Below, in pieces: positions 51,803 through 59,710 of a DNA stretch of 63,872 nt (position 1 is the stretch's first letter; each line of letters opens with the position of its first letter). Below the pieces are notes generated by a model that was not told the DNA's origin, did no database searches, and was given only the letters and a program-made list of their open reading frames with translations. The translations under genes were made by a program, and so were the position numbers. The stretch is from an uncultured Clostridia bacterium (GTDB taxonomy: Bacteria; Bacillota; Clostridia; TANB77; CAG-508). The stretch spans positions 1 to 63,872 of the forward strand of contig CAKPNF010000010.1 in the NCBI GenBank assembly GCA_934168305.1, read 5' to 3'.

Positions 51803-52360
51803 ATGTTTAATGTAGGAGACAAAATAGTATACCCAATGCATGGAGCAGGGACAATAGATTCAATAGAGGAAAAAGATATTTTAGGTGAAAAACAATCATA
51901 TTACATCTTAAAAATGCCAAGCAATGTTAAAGTAATGATACCAATAGCTAAGGCAGAAGAAGTAGGTGTAAGAAATGTAATAGATAAACAATCAGCAGAA
52001 AAGGTTTTTAAGGTATTGAGTGAAGATGAAACTGAAATGGAGAAAAATTGGAATAAAAGATATAGAGATAATATGGATAAAATGAAAAGTGGAGATATAT
52101 ATGAAGTTGCTGATGTAGTTAGAAATTTAAGCTTTAAACAAAAAGAAAAGGGACTATCTACTGGAGAAAAGAAAATGCTTAATAATGCAAAACAAATATT
52201 GGTTAGTGAACTTGTTTTAGCAGAGCATGCTAATCAAGAAGAAGTAGAAGAACAAATTGAAAATAAAATAAATACATCATTTATGACTTTTAGAGCAGAA
52301 GGTGTTGAACAACAAAGTATTGTTAATAAATTTATTCCATTTGATGGAGAGAATACATAA
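51803..52360 (+). CDS. CarD/CdnL-family RNA polymerase-binding regulator
   Basis: This 185-residue protein has an N-terminal RNA-polymerase-interaction domain (MFNVGDKIVYPMHGAGTIDS, then YYILKMP and MIPIAKAEEVGVR) and a helical DNA-binding C-terminus (SFKQKEKGLSTGEKKMLNNA). It is expected to stabilise open promoter complexes. AAGGGAG before the ATG at 51803 sets the start; a TTG three codons upstream abuts that site. It is monocistronic with its own terminator. Confidence 0.9.
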   Translation: MFNVGDKIVYPMHGAGTIDSIEEKDILGEKQSYYILKMPSNVKVMIPIAKAEEVGVRNVIDKQSAEKVFKVLSEDETEMEKNWNKRYRDNMDKMKSGDIYEVADVVRNLSFKQKEKGLSTGEKKMLNNAKQILVSELVLAEHANQEEVEEQIENKINTSFMTFRAEGVEQQSIVNKFIPFDGENT

Positions 52361-52373
52361 ATTATATAATTAT

Positions 52374-52416
52374 AAAAAAACAGAAGTAAACAAAAATTAT
52401 TACTTCTGTTTTTTGT
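52374..52416 (+). terminator. Terminator after the carD gene
   Basis: AACAGAAGTAA / TTACTTCTGTT with a 10-base loop and a T6 run. Confidence 0.9.
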
Positions 52417-52555
52417 TATTTTGATAACATAGTTACTTAACTGTAATATTACATATTTAAATTTTATGAAAAATTTCTAAAATAACTATACAAAACAAAA
52501 AAAGTAATGGTATAATAACGTCAAAGATAAAAGAACAAAAGTGGAGGTCAAACAA

Positions 52556-54718
52556 ATGGGAAACATCGTATTATTAGATGACTTAACAATAAATAAAATA
52601 GCGGCTGGTGAAGTTATTGAAAGACCAGCTTCAGTAATAAAAGAAATGGTAGAAAACTCTATAGACGCAGGAGCAAATAACATAACAGTAGAGATAAAAA
52701 ATGGAGGAATATCATTTATAAAGATAACAGATAATGGAAAGGGAATAGCACCAGATGATTTAGAAATAGCGTTTGAAAGACATGCAACGAGCAAAATAAG
52801 AAGTGCTGACGATTTAGATGTGGTAACATCTATGGGATTCAGAGGAGAAGCTCTTGCAAGTATAGCAGCAATAGCAAATGTAGAAATGATATCAAAAACA
52901 ATAAGTCAAGATACAGGATATAAAATAGTAGTAGAAGCTGGAAATGTATTAGATAAACAAGAAGTAGGATGTCAAACTGGAACATCAATTACTGTAAGAA
53001 ATCTATTTTTCAATACACCTGTAAGATACAAATTTTTGAAAAAAGATTATACAGAAACAGGATATATAGAAGATGTTATAACAAGGATAGCATTAGTAAA
53101 TCCTAATATAGCTATAAAATTAATAAATACAGGAAAAACTGTAATACAAACAAATGGTAATGGAGATATAAAAAGTGTAATTTATAGTATATATGGAAAA
53201 GATGTAGCAACAGGAATTTTACCAGTTGATTACACATATGAAGACATACAAATTTCAGGAGTAATAGGAAAACCTGAAATTGCAAGATCAAATAGATCAA
53301 ATCAATTATTTTTTGTTAATAAAAGATATATTAAAGATAAAACTTTATCAGCAGCAACAGAACAGGCATTTAAAGGGCTAATACCAATAGGAAAATTTGG
53401 TTTTGTAATTTTAAATATAAAAATAGAACCATCAAAAGTAGATGTAAATGTACATCCAGCAAAACTTGAAGTAAGATTTGAGGAAGAAAGTAAAATATTT
53501 CAATCAATATATCATGCAATAAAAGACACTTTGCTAAAAAGTGAATTAGTTGCAGATACAGAAAAACAAGAAGTTGAAACAGAAAGTAAATCACAAGGGT
53601 TATTTGAGTTTAGAAAAAATGAAACAAAAAAAATAGAAGAATATAATGAACAAGAAAGCAAAATTAAAACAAATGTACAAAATGTTCAAAGTAAATTAAA
53701 TGTAGGACAAGGTGGACCAGTAAATACAGCAGATGTACTTGAACAATTAAGAAAAATGCAAAAAAATTTAGAAAGACAGGCAGAAGAGGATCCAGACATT
53801 AAATTAAATGAAAATTTCATTCAAGTAAAAGAAAATTTAAAACAAAAAGATGAAGAAAATGCGGCAAAATCTGAGGAAAAGAATGAGAATAATGAAAATA
53901 ATGAACAAAATGAAAATAGTGTAAATCAAATTCAAGATGAGAAAATAGAGGAAAAACAAGAAAATATTCAATATGACGAAAAAATACCAAAAAATTTTAA
54001 CGAGATGTATGAAAAGCTATTTGGAACAAAACCAATGTCAAATAATGAAGAGGTAGAAAAAATAGCTGAAAAGGAAAATATAGCAGTTGATTTAATCAAA
54101 GATAATATATCTGTATTTGAAGAAAATGAAGAATACAAAAAACCAGTATATAAATTTATTGGAATTGTATTTAACACATACATAATAATTGAAATGGATA
54201 AAGAAATGTATATATTAGACCAACATGCGGCACATGAAAGAATTATGTATGAAAAAGTAAAACAAAATTATTATAGTGAAACGTCAAAAGATTCTCAAAT
54301 GTTATTATTGCCAGATATAATAACACTTTCTCATAAAGAGATGGAAATTGCAAAAGATAATATGGATATGTTTGAAAAAGCAGGATTTAGTTTAGAAGAG
54401 TTTGGAGAAAATACAATAAAATTAACAGGTGTTCCAACAATATGTTTAGATATAGATAATAAGGAATTGTTTTTAGAAACATTAGATGAAATTAATACAG
54501 TAGCAAGAACTGCAAAACAAGAAAAAGAAGAAAAGTTTATAGCAACAGTAGCGTGTAAAGCAGCAGTAAAAGCTAATATGGTATTAGATAGAATGGAAGT
54601 AGAAAATTTAATGGATAAATTATTAGAATTACCAAATCCATTTACTTGTCCACATGGAAGACCTACAGCTATAAAAATGAGCAAATATGATATAGAGAGA
54701 AAATTTGCAAGAAAATAA
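52556..54718 (+). CDS. mutL: DNA mismatch repair protein MutL
   Basis: This 720-residue protein has an N-terminal GHKL ATPase (ENSIDAGANNI, DNGKGI, GFRGEALASIA), a long Glu/Asn/Gln-rich linker (about 335-520), and a C-terminal dimerisation domain with the endonuclease motif DQHAAHERIMYE plus ACKAAVKAN and CPHGRPT. It is therefore a nicking-type MutL. GGAGGT before the ATG at 52556 sets the start (a GTG 15 bases upstream is within that site). No mutS is in the window; miaA follows after a small membrane gene. Confidence 0.96.
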   Translation: MGNIVLLDDLTINKIAAGEVIERPASVIKEMVENSIDAGANNITVEIKNGGISFIKITDNGKGIAPDDLEIAFERHATSKIRSADDLDVVTSMGFRGEALASIAAIANVEMISKTISQDTGYKIVVEAGNVLDKQEVGCQTGTSITVRNLFFNTPVRYKFLKKDYTETGYIEDVITRIALVNPNIAIKLINTGKTVIQTNGNGDIKSVIYSIYGKDVATGILPVDYTYEDIQISGVIGKPEIARSNRSNQLFFVNKRYIKDKTLSAATEQAFKGLIPIGKFGFVILNIKIEPSKVDVNVHPAKLEVRFEEESKIFQSIYHAIKDTLLKSELVADTEKQEVETESKSQGLFEFRKNETKKIEEYNEQESKIKTNVQNVQSKLNVGQGGPVNTADVLEQLRKMQKNLERQAEEDPDIKLNENFIQVKENLKQKDEENAAKSEEKNENNENNEQNENSVNQIQDEKIEEKQENIQYDEKIPKNFNEMYEKLFGTKPMSNNEEVEKIAEKENIAVDLIKDNISVFEENEEYKKPVYKFIGIVFNTYIIIEMDKEMYILDQHAAHERIMYEKVKQNYYSETSKDSQMLLLPDIITLSHKEMEIAKDNMDMFEKAGFSLEEFGENTIKLTGVPTICLDIDNKELFLETLDEINTVARTAKQEKEEKFIATVACKAAVKANMVLDRMEVENLMDKLLELPNPFTCPHGRPTAIKMSKYDIERKFARK

Positions 54719-54742
54719 TATCAAAAATGAAGGAGAAAACTT

Positions 54743-55174
54743 ATGGCAGTAATAATAATTTTTATAGTAATAGTATTATTTTTAATTTTATTAAAATGGA
54801 TGTGGCATTCATTGGGAAATATAGAAAAATCAAAAAAGTGTGTTTGTATTGTTGGAGGATTGGTAATTACATATATAGTAACATTTATAATATATTGTAT
54901 ATCAAAAATTAGAATTACTTATGAAAATAAAGAAACAATGAAATTAATACAAACTGTTTTTGTAGGACTTTTTACAATTCTTAATGGTTATCTGATATTA
55001 CCATATGTATTCAAAAAAATAGAACAAATAAAAAATGGAGAAATAGAGGAAGTAAAGCTACAAAAGATAATTATAATTTTAATTGTAATAATTTTTATAA
55101 TAAGTATATTTGAAATTTTATATTTAGGAAATATTCAACAAGGAATTTTAAGTATGATAAACAGAGGTAGTTAA
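54743..55174 (+). CDS. Small integral membrane protein between mutL and miaA
   Basis: I do not recognise this 143-residue protein. Four hydrophobic helices are seen (about 2-20, 33-53, 67-87, 109-131), with charged loops. AAGGAG precedes the ATG. Its stop is 2 nt before miaA, so it is in the same operon. A second frame in the same place is only 61 codons and lacks a ribosome site. Confidence 0.7.
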   Translation: MAVIIIFIVIVLFLILLKWMWHSLGNIEKSKKCVCIVGGLVITYIVTFIIYCISKIRITYENKETMKLIQTVFVGLFTILNGYLILPYVFKKIEQIKNGEIEEVKLQKIIIILIVIIFIISIFEILYLGNIQQGILSMINRGS

Positions 55175-55176
55175 AA

Positions 55177-56094
55177 ATGAAAGAAAAAGTCGTAATTATA
55201 TGTGGCCCAACAGCGTCAGGAAAAACAGCACTTTCCATAGAACTTGCAAAAAAAATAAATGGAGAAATAATATCAGCGGATTCTATGCAAATATATAAAG
55301 ATATGAATATTGGAACTGCAAAACCAACATGTGAAGAAATGCAGGGAATAAAACATTATCTTTTAGACTTTGTTTCACCAGAAGAAAGATATAGTGTTGC
55401 TCAATATAAAAAAGATGCAAAAATTGCAATAAAAAATATAATATCAAAATGGAAAACACCTATAATAGTTGGAGGAACAGGACTTTATATAGATAGCTTA
55501 ATATATGAAATAGAATATAATGATATAAAAATAGATGAAAATTATAGAAAAGAATTAGAAAATGTAATAGAAAAAAAAGGGCTAGAAGCATTATATAAAA
55601 AAGCTGTAGAAATTGATCCAATTGCAATGCAAAAAATAAGTCAAAATGACAAGAAGAGGATTATGAGAGTTTTAGAGATATACAAATCTACAGGAAAGAC
55701 AAAAACTCAACAAGAAGAAGAATCAAGGAAAAAACCAGTTCAATACGATTATAGAATATTTGCTATAAATTGGGATAGAGAAGTCTTATATCAAAGGATA
55801 AACAAAAGAGTAGATATAATGATTGAACAAGGGTTAATAGAAGAGGTAAAAAATATTTTAAATAAATATGACAAATTTCCTACTGCAATGCAAGGATTAG
55901 GATACAAAGAGGTTGTTAATTATATAAATGGAGATTATACAAAAGAGGAAATGATAGAAAAAATCAAAATGGAAACAAGAAGATATGCAAAGAGACAATT
56001 AACATGGTTTAGAAAAAATAAACAAACTATATGGCTTGAAGGAAAAAATGATATACAAAATAATATCAATATTATTTTGGAGGGAATGAATTGA
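55177..56094 (+). CDS. miaA: tRNA dimethylallyltransferase MiaA
   Basis: This 305-residue enzyme transfers the dimethylallyl group to A37 of tRNAs reading U-starting codons. The P-loop is GPTASGKTALS and the substrate motifs are ISADSMQIYKDMNIGTAKP, VGGTGLYIDSL and MQGLGYKEV. The C-terminal RRYAKRQLTWFRKN is typical. It is linked with mutL as in many bacteria, and the next gene overlaps it by 4 nt. Confidence 0.97.
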   Translation: MKEKVVIICGPTASGKTALSIELAKKINGEIISADSMQIYKDMNIGTAKPTCEEMQGIKHYLLDFVSPEERYSVAQYKKDAKIAIKNIISKWKTPIIVGGTGLYIDSLIYEIEYNDIKIDENYRKELENVIEKKGLEALYKKAVEIDPIAMQKISQNDKKRIMRVLEIYKSTGKTKTQQEEESRKKPVQYDYRIFAINWDREVLYQRINKRVDIMIEQGLIEEVKNILNKYDKFPTAMQGLGYKEVVNYINGDYTKEEMIEKIKMETRRYAKRQLTWFRKNKQTIWLEGKNDIQNNINIILEGMN

Positions 56095-57350
56095 AAGAAG
56101 AAAATAAAAGAAATAAAAAGAAAGTTAAAGGAAAAAAATTAATTATATATTTAACATTTGTTTTTGTATTAATATATCTTATATATGCGGTATATTTGCT
56201 TGTAAAAGAACCAACAGACAAGGTTACAGTTGAAAATGGGACTCTATATTCAGAGGAAACAGATATAGGATATGTTATAAGAGATGAGCAGGTTGTAAAA
56301 GGAAACAATTATAAAAACGGAATGGAACAAATAAAAAATGAAGGCGAAAAGGCAGCTAAGGGTGAATCTATATATAGATATTATAGTAAAAATGAGGAAG
56401 AACTTAAACAGCAGATATCTGACCTAGACATGAAGATACAAGAATCATTAAAGGGGCAAACAGGAACTTTTTCTTCTGATGTCAAATTATTGGAAAATCA
56501 ATTAGATGAAAAGATAGGAATATTAAGCAAAATAACCGATATATCAAAAATAACAGAATATAAAAAACAGATAAATGATATAACAACTAAAAAAGCAAAA
56601 TTATCTGGCGAAACTAGTGCTGCTGGAACATATTTAAAACAATTGTATACTCAAAGAACAAATTTAGAAAATCAATTGAATTCAGGAGCGGAGTATATAA
56701 AAGCACCTGTTAGTGGGATAGTTTCTTATAAAGTAGATGGACTTGAAGAAACTTTGACACCAAATAATTTCTCGACACTAAGTAAGGAATTTTTGGAAGG
56801 ATTAAGATTAAAAACAGGACAACTTATAGCAACAAATGATGAATGTGGAAAAATAATAGATAGCTCAAAATGTTATATTGCAACAATATCAAATTCAGAA
56901 GAAGCAAGAAATTCAAAAATAGATGATAAAGTACAGGTAAGATTGTCGAATAATAAAGTTATTGATGCTAAAATAGCTTATATATCACAAGAAAATGAAG
57001 AAGAAACTTTGATAATTTTAGAAATCAATAAACAAATAAGTGAATTAGCAAATTATAGAAAAATTTCATTTGATTTAATATGGTGGAGTAGTACAGGGTT
57101 AAAAGTGCCAAATAAAGCTATTATAGAAGAAGATGGGTTAAATTATGTTGTTAGAAATAGAGTTGGATATTTAGACAAAATATTAGTAAAAGTAAAAAGA
57201 CAGAATGATAAATATGCTATAGTTACTAATTATAGTACAAGTGATTTAGAAAAAATAGGATTAGGTAATAATGAAATCGATACAACAAAAAAAATATCAA
57301 TATATGATGAATTAATATTAAATCCTGATTTAAGTAAATTACAAAAATAA
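56091..57350 (+). CDS. HlyD-like membrane-anchored protein of the sepF cluster
   Basis: This 419-residue protein starts at a TTG overlapping the miaA stop; GGAGGG is six bases upstream. A cytoplasmic basic N-terminus, one helix (20-40), a coiled coil (about 100-200, KQQISDLDMKIQESL ... LYTQRTNLENQL) and a lipoyl/barrel-sandwich-like part (YIKAPVSGIVSYKVDG) give the HlyD/membrane-fusion architecture. No ABC or RND partner is adjacent. Similar proteins precede sepF in Clostridia, so an envelope or division-site role is inferred. Confidence 0.78.
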   Translation: MKEENKRNKKKVKGKKLIIYLTFVFVLIYLIYAVYLLVKEPTDKVTVENGTLYSEETDIGYVIRDEQVVKGNNYKNGMEQIKNEGEKAAKGESIYRYYSKNEEELKQQISDLDMKIQESLKGQTGTFSSDVKLLENQLDEKIGILSKITDISKITEYKKQINDITTKKAKLSGETSAAGTYLKQLYTQRTNLENQLNSGAEYIKAPVSGIVSYKVDGLEETLTPNNFSTLSKEFLEGLRLKTGQLIATNDECGKIIDSSKCYIATISNSEEARNSKIDDKVQVRLSNNKVIDAKIAYISQENEEETLIILEINKQISELANYRKISFDLIWWSSTGLKVPNKAIIEEDGLNYVVRNRVGYLDKILVKVKRQNDKYAIVTNYSTSDLEKIGLGNNEIDTTKKISIYDELILNPDLSKLQK

Positions 57351-57472
57351 TATTACAATAATATTACAAAAATATTAAATATTTATTACATTTATAAAAA
57401 CTATTGACAATAAATAAAAAAAAGTAGATACTTATAGCATAATATGTAAAAGTGATTTTAGGAGGTTTTTTT

Positions 57473-57958
57473 ATGTCAGGAGCATTGATGAACAAAGTAT
57501 GGAATTTATTTGGAATGGATTCAGCTGAAGCAGAGGATTATGATGACGAAGATATATATGATTATGAAAATGAGGATGAAGAAGAATTAGAAGATAAAAA
57601 ATTGTTTGGAAGAAGAAATAATAAAGTGGTTAATATGCCACAATCACAAGGACAAGCAATAAAAATGGTTATTTCTCAACCTACTACATTTGAACAATCA
57701 GATGAAATTTGTGGATTTTTAAAAGAAAAAAAATCTGTAATAGTAAATTTAGAATATGTAAATAAAGATGTAGCTAGAAGAATAGTAGATTTTATTAGTG
57801 GTGGAGTTTATGCATTAGATGGATATATCCAAAAAGTTTCAAATTCAATCTTTTTAGTAGCACCATCAAACTATGAAATAACAAATGAGATGGCAAGAGA
57901 AGAAATGAAAAGTAAATTGTCAGTTTCTTGGTTAAGAAATAATAATGTAAATAATTAG
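57473..57958 (+). CDS. sepF: Cell division protein SepF
   Basis: This 161-residue protein anchors and bundles FtsZ. An acidic N-terminal linker (AEDYDDEDIYDYENEDEEEL) precedes the SepF domain (about 75-150; SDEICGFLKEKKSVIVNLE, ARRIVDFISGGVYALDGYIQ, NSIFLVAP). TAGGAGG before the ATG at 57473 sets the start. A TTGACA at 57404 suggests its own promoter. DivIVA follows 30 nt later. Confidence 0.95.
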   Translation: MSGALMNKVWNLFGMDSAEAEDYDDEDIYDYENEDEEELEDKKLFGRRNNKVVNMPQSQGQAIKMVISQPTTFEQSDEICGFLKEKKSVIVNLEYVNKDVARRIVDFISGGVYALDGYIQKVSNSIFLVAPSNYEITNEMAREEMKSKLSVSWLRNNNVNN

Positions 57959-57988
57959 TAGTGTAATTCTACTATTGGGGAGGAAAAA

Positions 57989-58441
57989 ATGATAACACCT
58001 TTAGATATTGAAAATAAAAGATTTGCAAAACAAATGGTAAATGGTTATAGTGTAGAAGAAGTAGATGATTTTTTAGATGAGTTAACAGTTGAATATTCTA
58101 AAAATTATAAAGAAGTTAACGAATTAAGAACTAAAGTCGAAGAATTAAATAATAGTTTAGTTCAATATAAAACAATTGAATCAACTTTACAAGACACATT
58201 AATAATGGCACAAACTACAGCTGAAGAAGTAAAAAATGTAGCAAAACAAAAAGCAGACCAAATAGTAGATGAAGCAAAGGTAAATGCTCAAAAACAAGTC
58301 GATGAATTAAATAATGAAATAATCTTAAAACAAAAAGAATTAGATGATGTAAAAAAACAATTTGATATATATAAAGCAAAAATGGAATCTTTGTTAATAT
58401 CACAATTAGAACTATTAAAAGATGTAAATAAAGAAGATTAA
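57989..58441 (+). CDS. divIVA: DivIVA-domain septum/pole protein
   Basis: This 150-residue protein begins with the membrane-curvature-binding DivIVA motif ITPLDIENKRFAKQMVNGYSVEEVDDFLDEL, written here in part, followed by a long coiled coil. It is shorter than B. subtilis DivIVA but typical for Clostridia. GGGGAGG precedes the ATG. It closes the sepF-divIVA unit with a terminator. Confidence 0.93.
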   Translation: MITPLDIENKRFAKQMVNGYSVEEVDDFLDELTVEYSKNYKEVNELRTKVEELNNSLVQYKTIESTLQDTLIMAQTTAEEVKNVAKQKADQIVDEAKVNAQKQVDELNNEIILKQKELDDVKKQFDIYKAKMESLLISQLELLKDVNKED

Positions 58442-58442
58442 T

Positions 58443-58487
58443 AAAAAAATTCTCAATATTTTTGATAAATGTTGAGAATTTTTTTGT
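58443..58487 (+). terminator. Terminator after divIVA
   Basis: AAAATTCTCAATATT / ATGTTGAGAATTTT with an AT-rich loop and a T7 run. Confidence 0.88.
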
Positions 58488-58544
58488 TTTAAATTTGATT
58501 GTAATTAATACGAACAAAAATTTTGATAAATTTTAAAAAAAGTA

Positions 58545-58573
58545 TTGACAATCACAAAAAAAGAATATAAAAT
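58545..58573 (+). promoter_or_regulatory. Promoter of the YgjP-like gene
   Basis: TTGACA (58545-58550), a 17-base spacer and TAAAAT (58568-58573). Confidence 0.65.
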
Positions 58574-58632
58574 AAGAACAACAAAAGCGAACAACGTTTT
58601 GTGAAACAAGAATTTGTAAGGAGTGATATAAA

Positions 58633-59157
58633 ATGAGAATAATGACAAAGAAAATTAACTTAAAAATAACAATAGAAGAAACTGCAGAAAGACATCCAGT
58701 ACCTGTGTTAGGAACAGATTATAGAGTAAAAGTAATATATAAAAATGTGAAATTTGCAAAGTTAGATGTAGAAGATAAGCTAATAAAAATATCACTACCA
58801 AACAAATATAAAAAAGAAAATAAAGAAAAAATACTAGATATTGCAATAGAAAAAATGTATGAGCAAATAGCAAAGGTAGAAGTAGAAAGAGCAATGGAAA
58901 AAACAAGAATATTATTAGGATTTGCACCAGAAGATTATGAAATAAAAAAAATAAAAAATGCTCTTGGAAAATGTGAAAACAAAAAAATAACAATTAATCC
59001 TGAAGTTATAAAATATAATAGAAATACAATTGATTATATAGTGTTACATCAATATTGCCATCTAAAATATAAAACACATTCAAAAGGATTTTTGAAAATG
59101 CTAGGGGAATATGAACCAAATTTTGAAAAGTATGAAGAAATAATTTCAAATAAATAG
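58633..59157 (+). CDS. YgjP/DUF45-like protein with altered metalloprotease motif
   Basis: This 174-residue protein resembles the DUF45/YgjP group of zinc metallopeptidases, seen in LGKCENKKITINPEVIKYN and YIVLHQYCHLKYKTHSKGF. Normal members have HExCH-x-H; here the sequence is HQYCH, so the catalytic Glu is Gln while both zinc-ligand histidines and the later H remain. The protein could bind zinc but is not expected to hydrolyse peptides in the usual way. AAGGAGTGAT precedes the ATG. Its 3' end faces a decayed gene on the other strand. Confidence 0.78.
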   Translation: MRIMTKKINLKITIEETAERHPVPVLGTDYRVKVIYKNVKFAKLDVEDKLIKISLPNKYKKENKEKILDIAIEKMYEQIAKVEVERAMEKTRILLGFAPEDYEIKKIKNALGKCENKKITINPEVIKYNRNTIDYIVLHQYCHLKYKTHSKGFLKMLGEYEPNFEKYEEIISNK

Positions 59158-59159
59158 CT

Positions 59160-59562
59160 AAAAAACTATAAAATGAATTTGGAAATTGTTTTACAATTCC
59201 ATCAACAAAGAATTTAGATATTTTTAGAATTTCTTTTTGAACTGTATCAAAAGCTTTTATATCGGCGGTGTAGTCTTTTTTTAAACATGCAAAAACTTCA
59301 TTAGTAGTTAATTTTAAATTTTCATAGAACATGTTTCGCAATGTTTCTCTTGGATAAAAAGGATTAATATTACTAAAGGAAACTGCCATATCATCAGCGT
59401 TTTTATACTATTTTTTAAAGCGACAATCAAATCTTCACCAATTACAAGATGTTCAGTTAATAGTTTTCCAATTGTGTTTGCAATTTGTGTTATATTGAAT
59501 TGCTAAATTATATAATGTATCACCAGGTCTAATAGTGTGTATAATAGGATTTAAATCATTCA
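59160..59562 (-). pseudogene. Decayed LysM protein gene
   Basis: From an ATG at 59562 with a good GAGGTGAAATT site, the first frame reads a LysM start (IIHTIRPGDTLYNLAIQYN) and then stops. Other frames continue QIANTIGKLLTEHLVIGEDLIVALKNS and then NADDMAVSFSNINPFYPRE, RNMFYENLKLTTNEVFACL and SKFFVDGIVKQFP. The last parts match a Clostridia/Bacilli family often misnamed acetylglutamate kinase (LLTEHLLIGADLV ... NADEIARFLNSINP). At least two frameshifts and probable internal loss separate them. The last frame also runs on, without stopping, over the end of the convergent 58633 gene; that part is unlikely to be coding. Confidence 0.72.
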
Positions 59563-59710
59563 TAATTTCACCTCTATAATACGATATTAAATAAAAGTAA
59601 AAATGTTACAAGTTTTTTCACAATTTGGACACAAAAACATAATATAATAAACTATCTTATTGTGTTCATAATAAAAAGATGAGAAAGCAATATGAGAGAA
59701 AGGGGAAAAT

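Noticed and set aside
54727..54912. 61-codon frame overlapping the small membrane gene after mutL
   Set aside because: The competing frame at 54743 has the AAGGAG site, four clear membrane helices and runs to the miaA start.
59006..59157. C-terminal part of the minus-strand frame that overlaps the YgjP-like gene
   Set aside because: Family similarity ends at about 59170; the overlap with a supported gene is run-on reading after decay.
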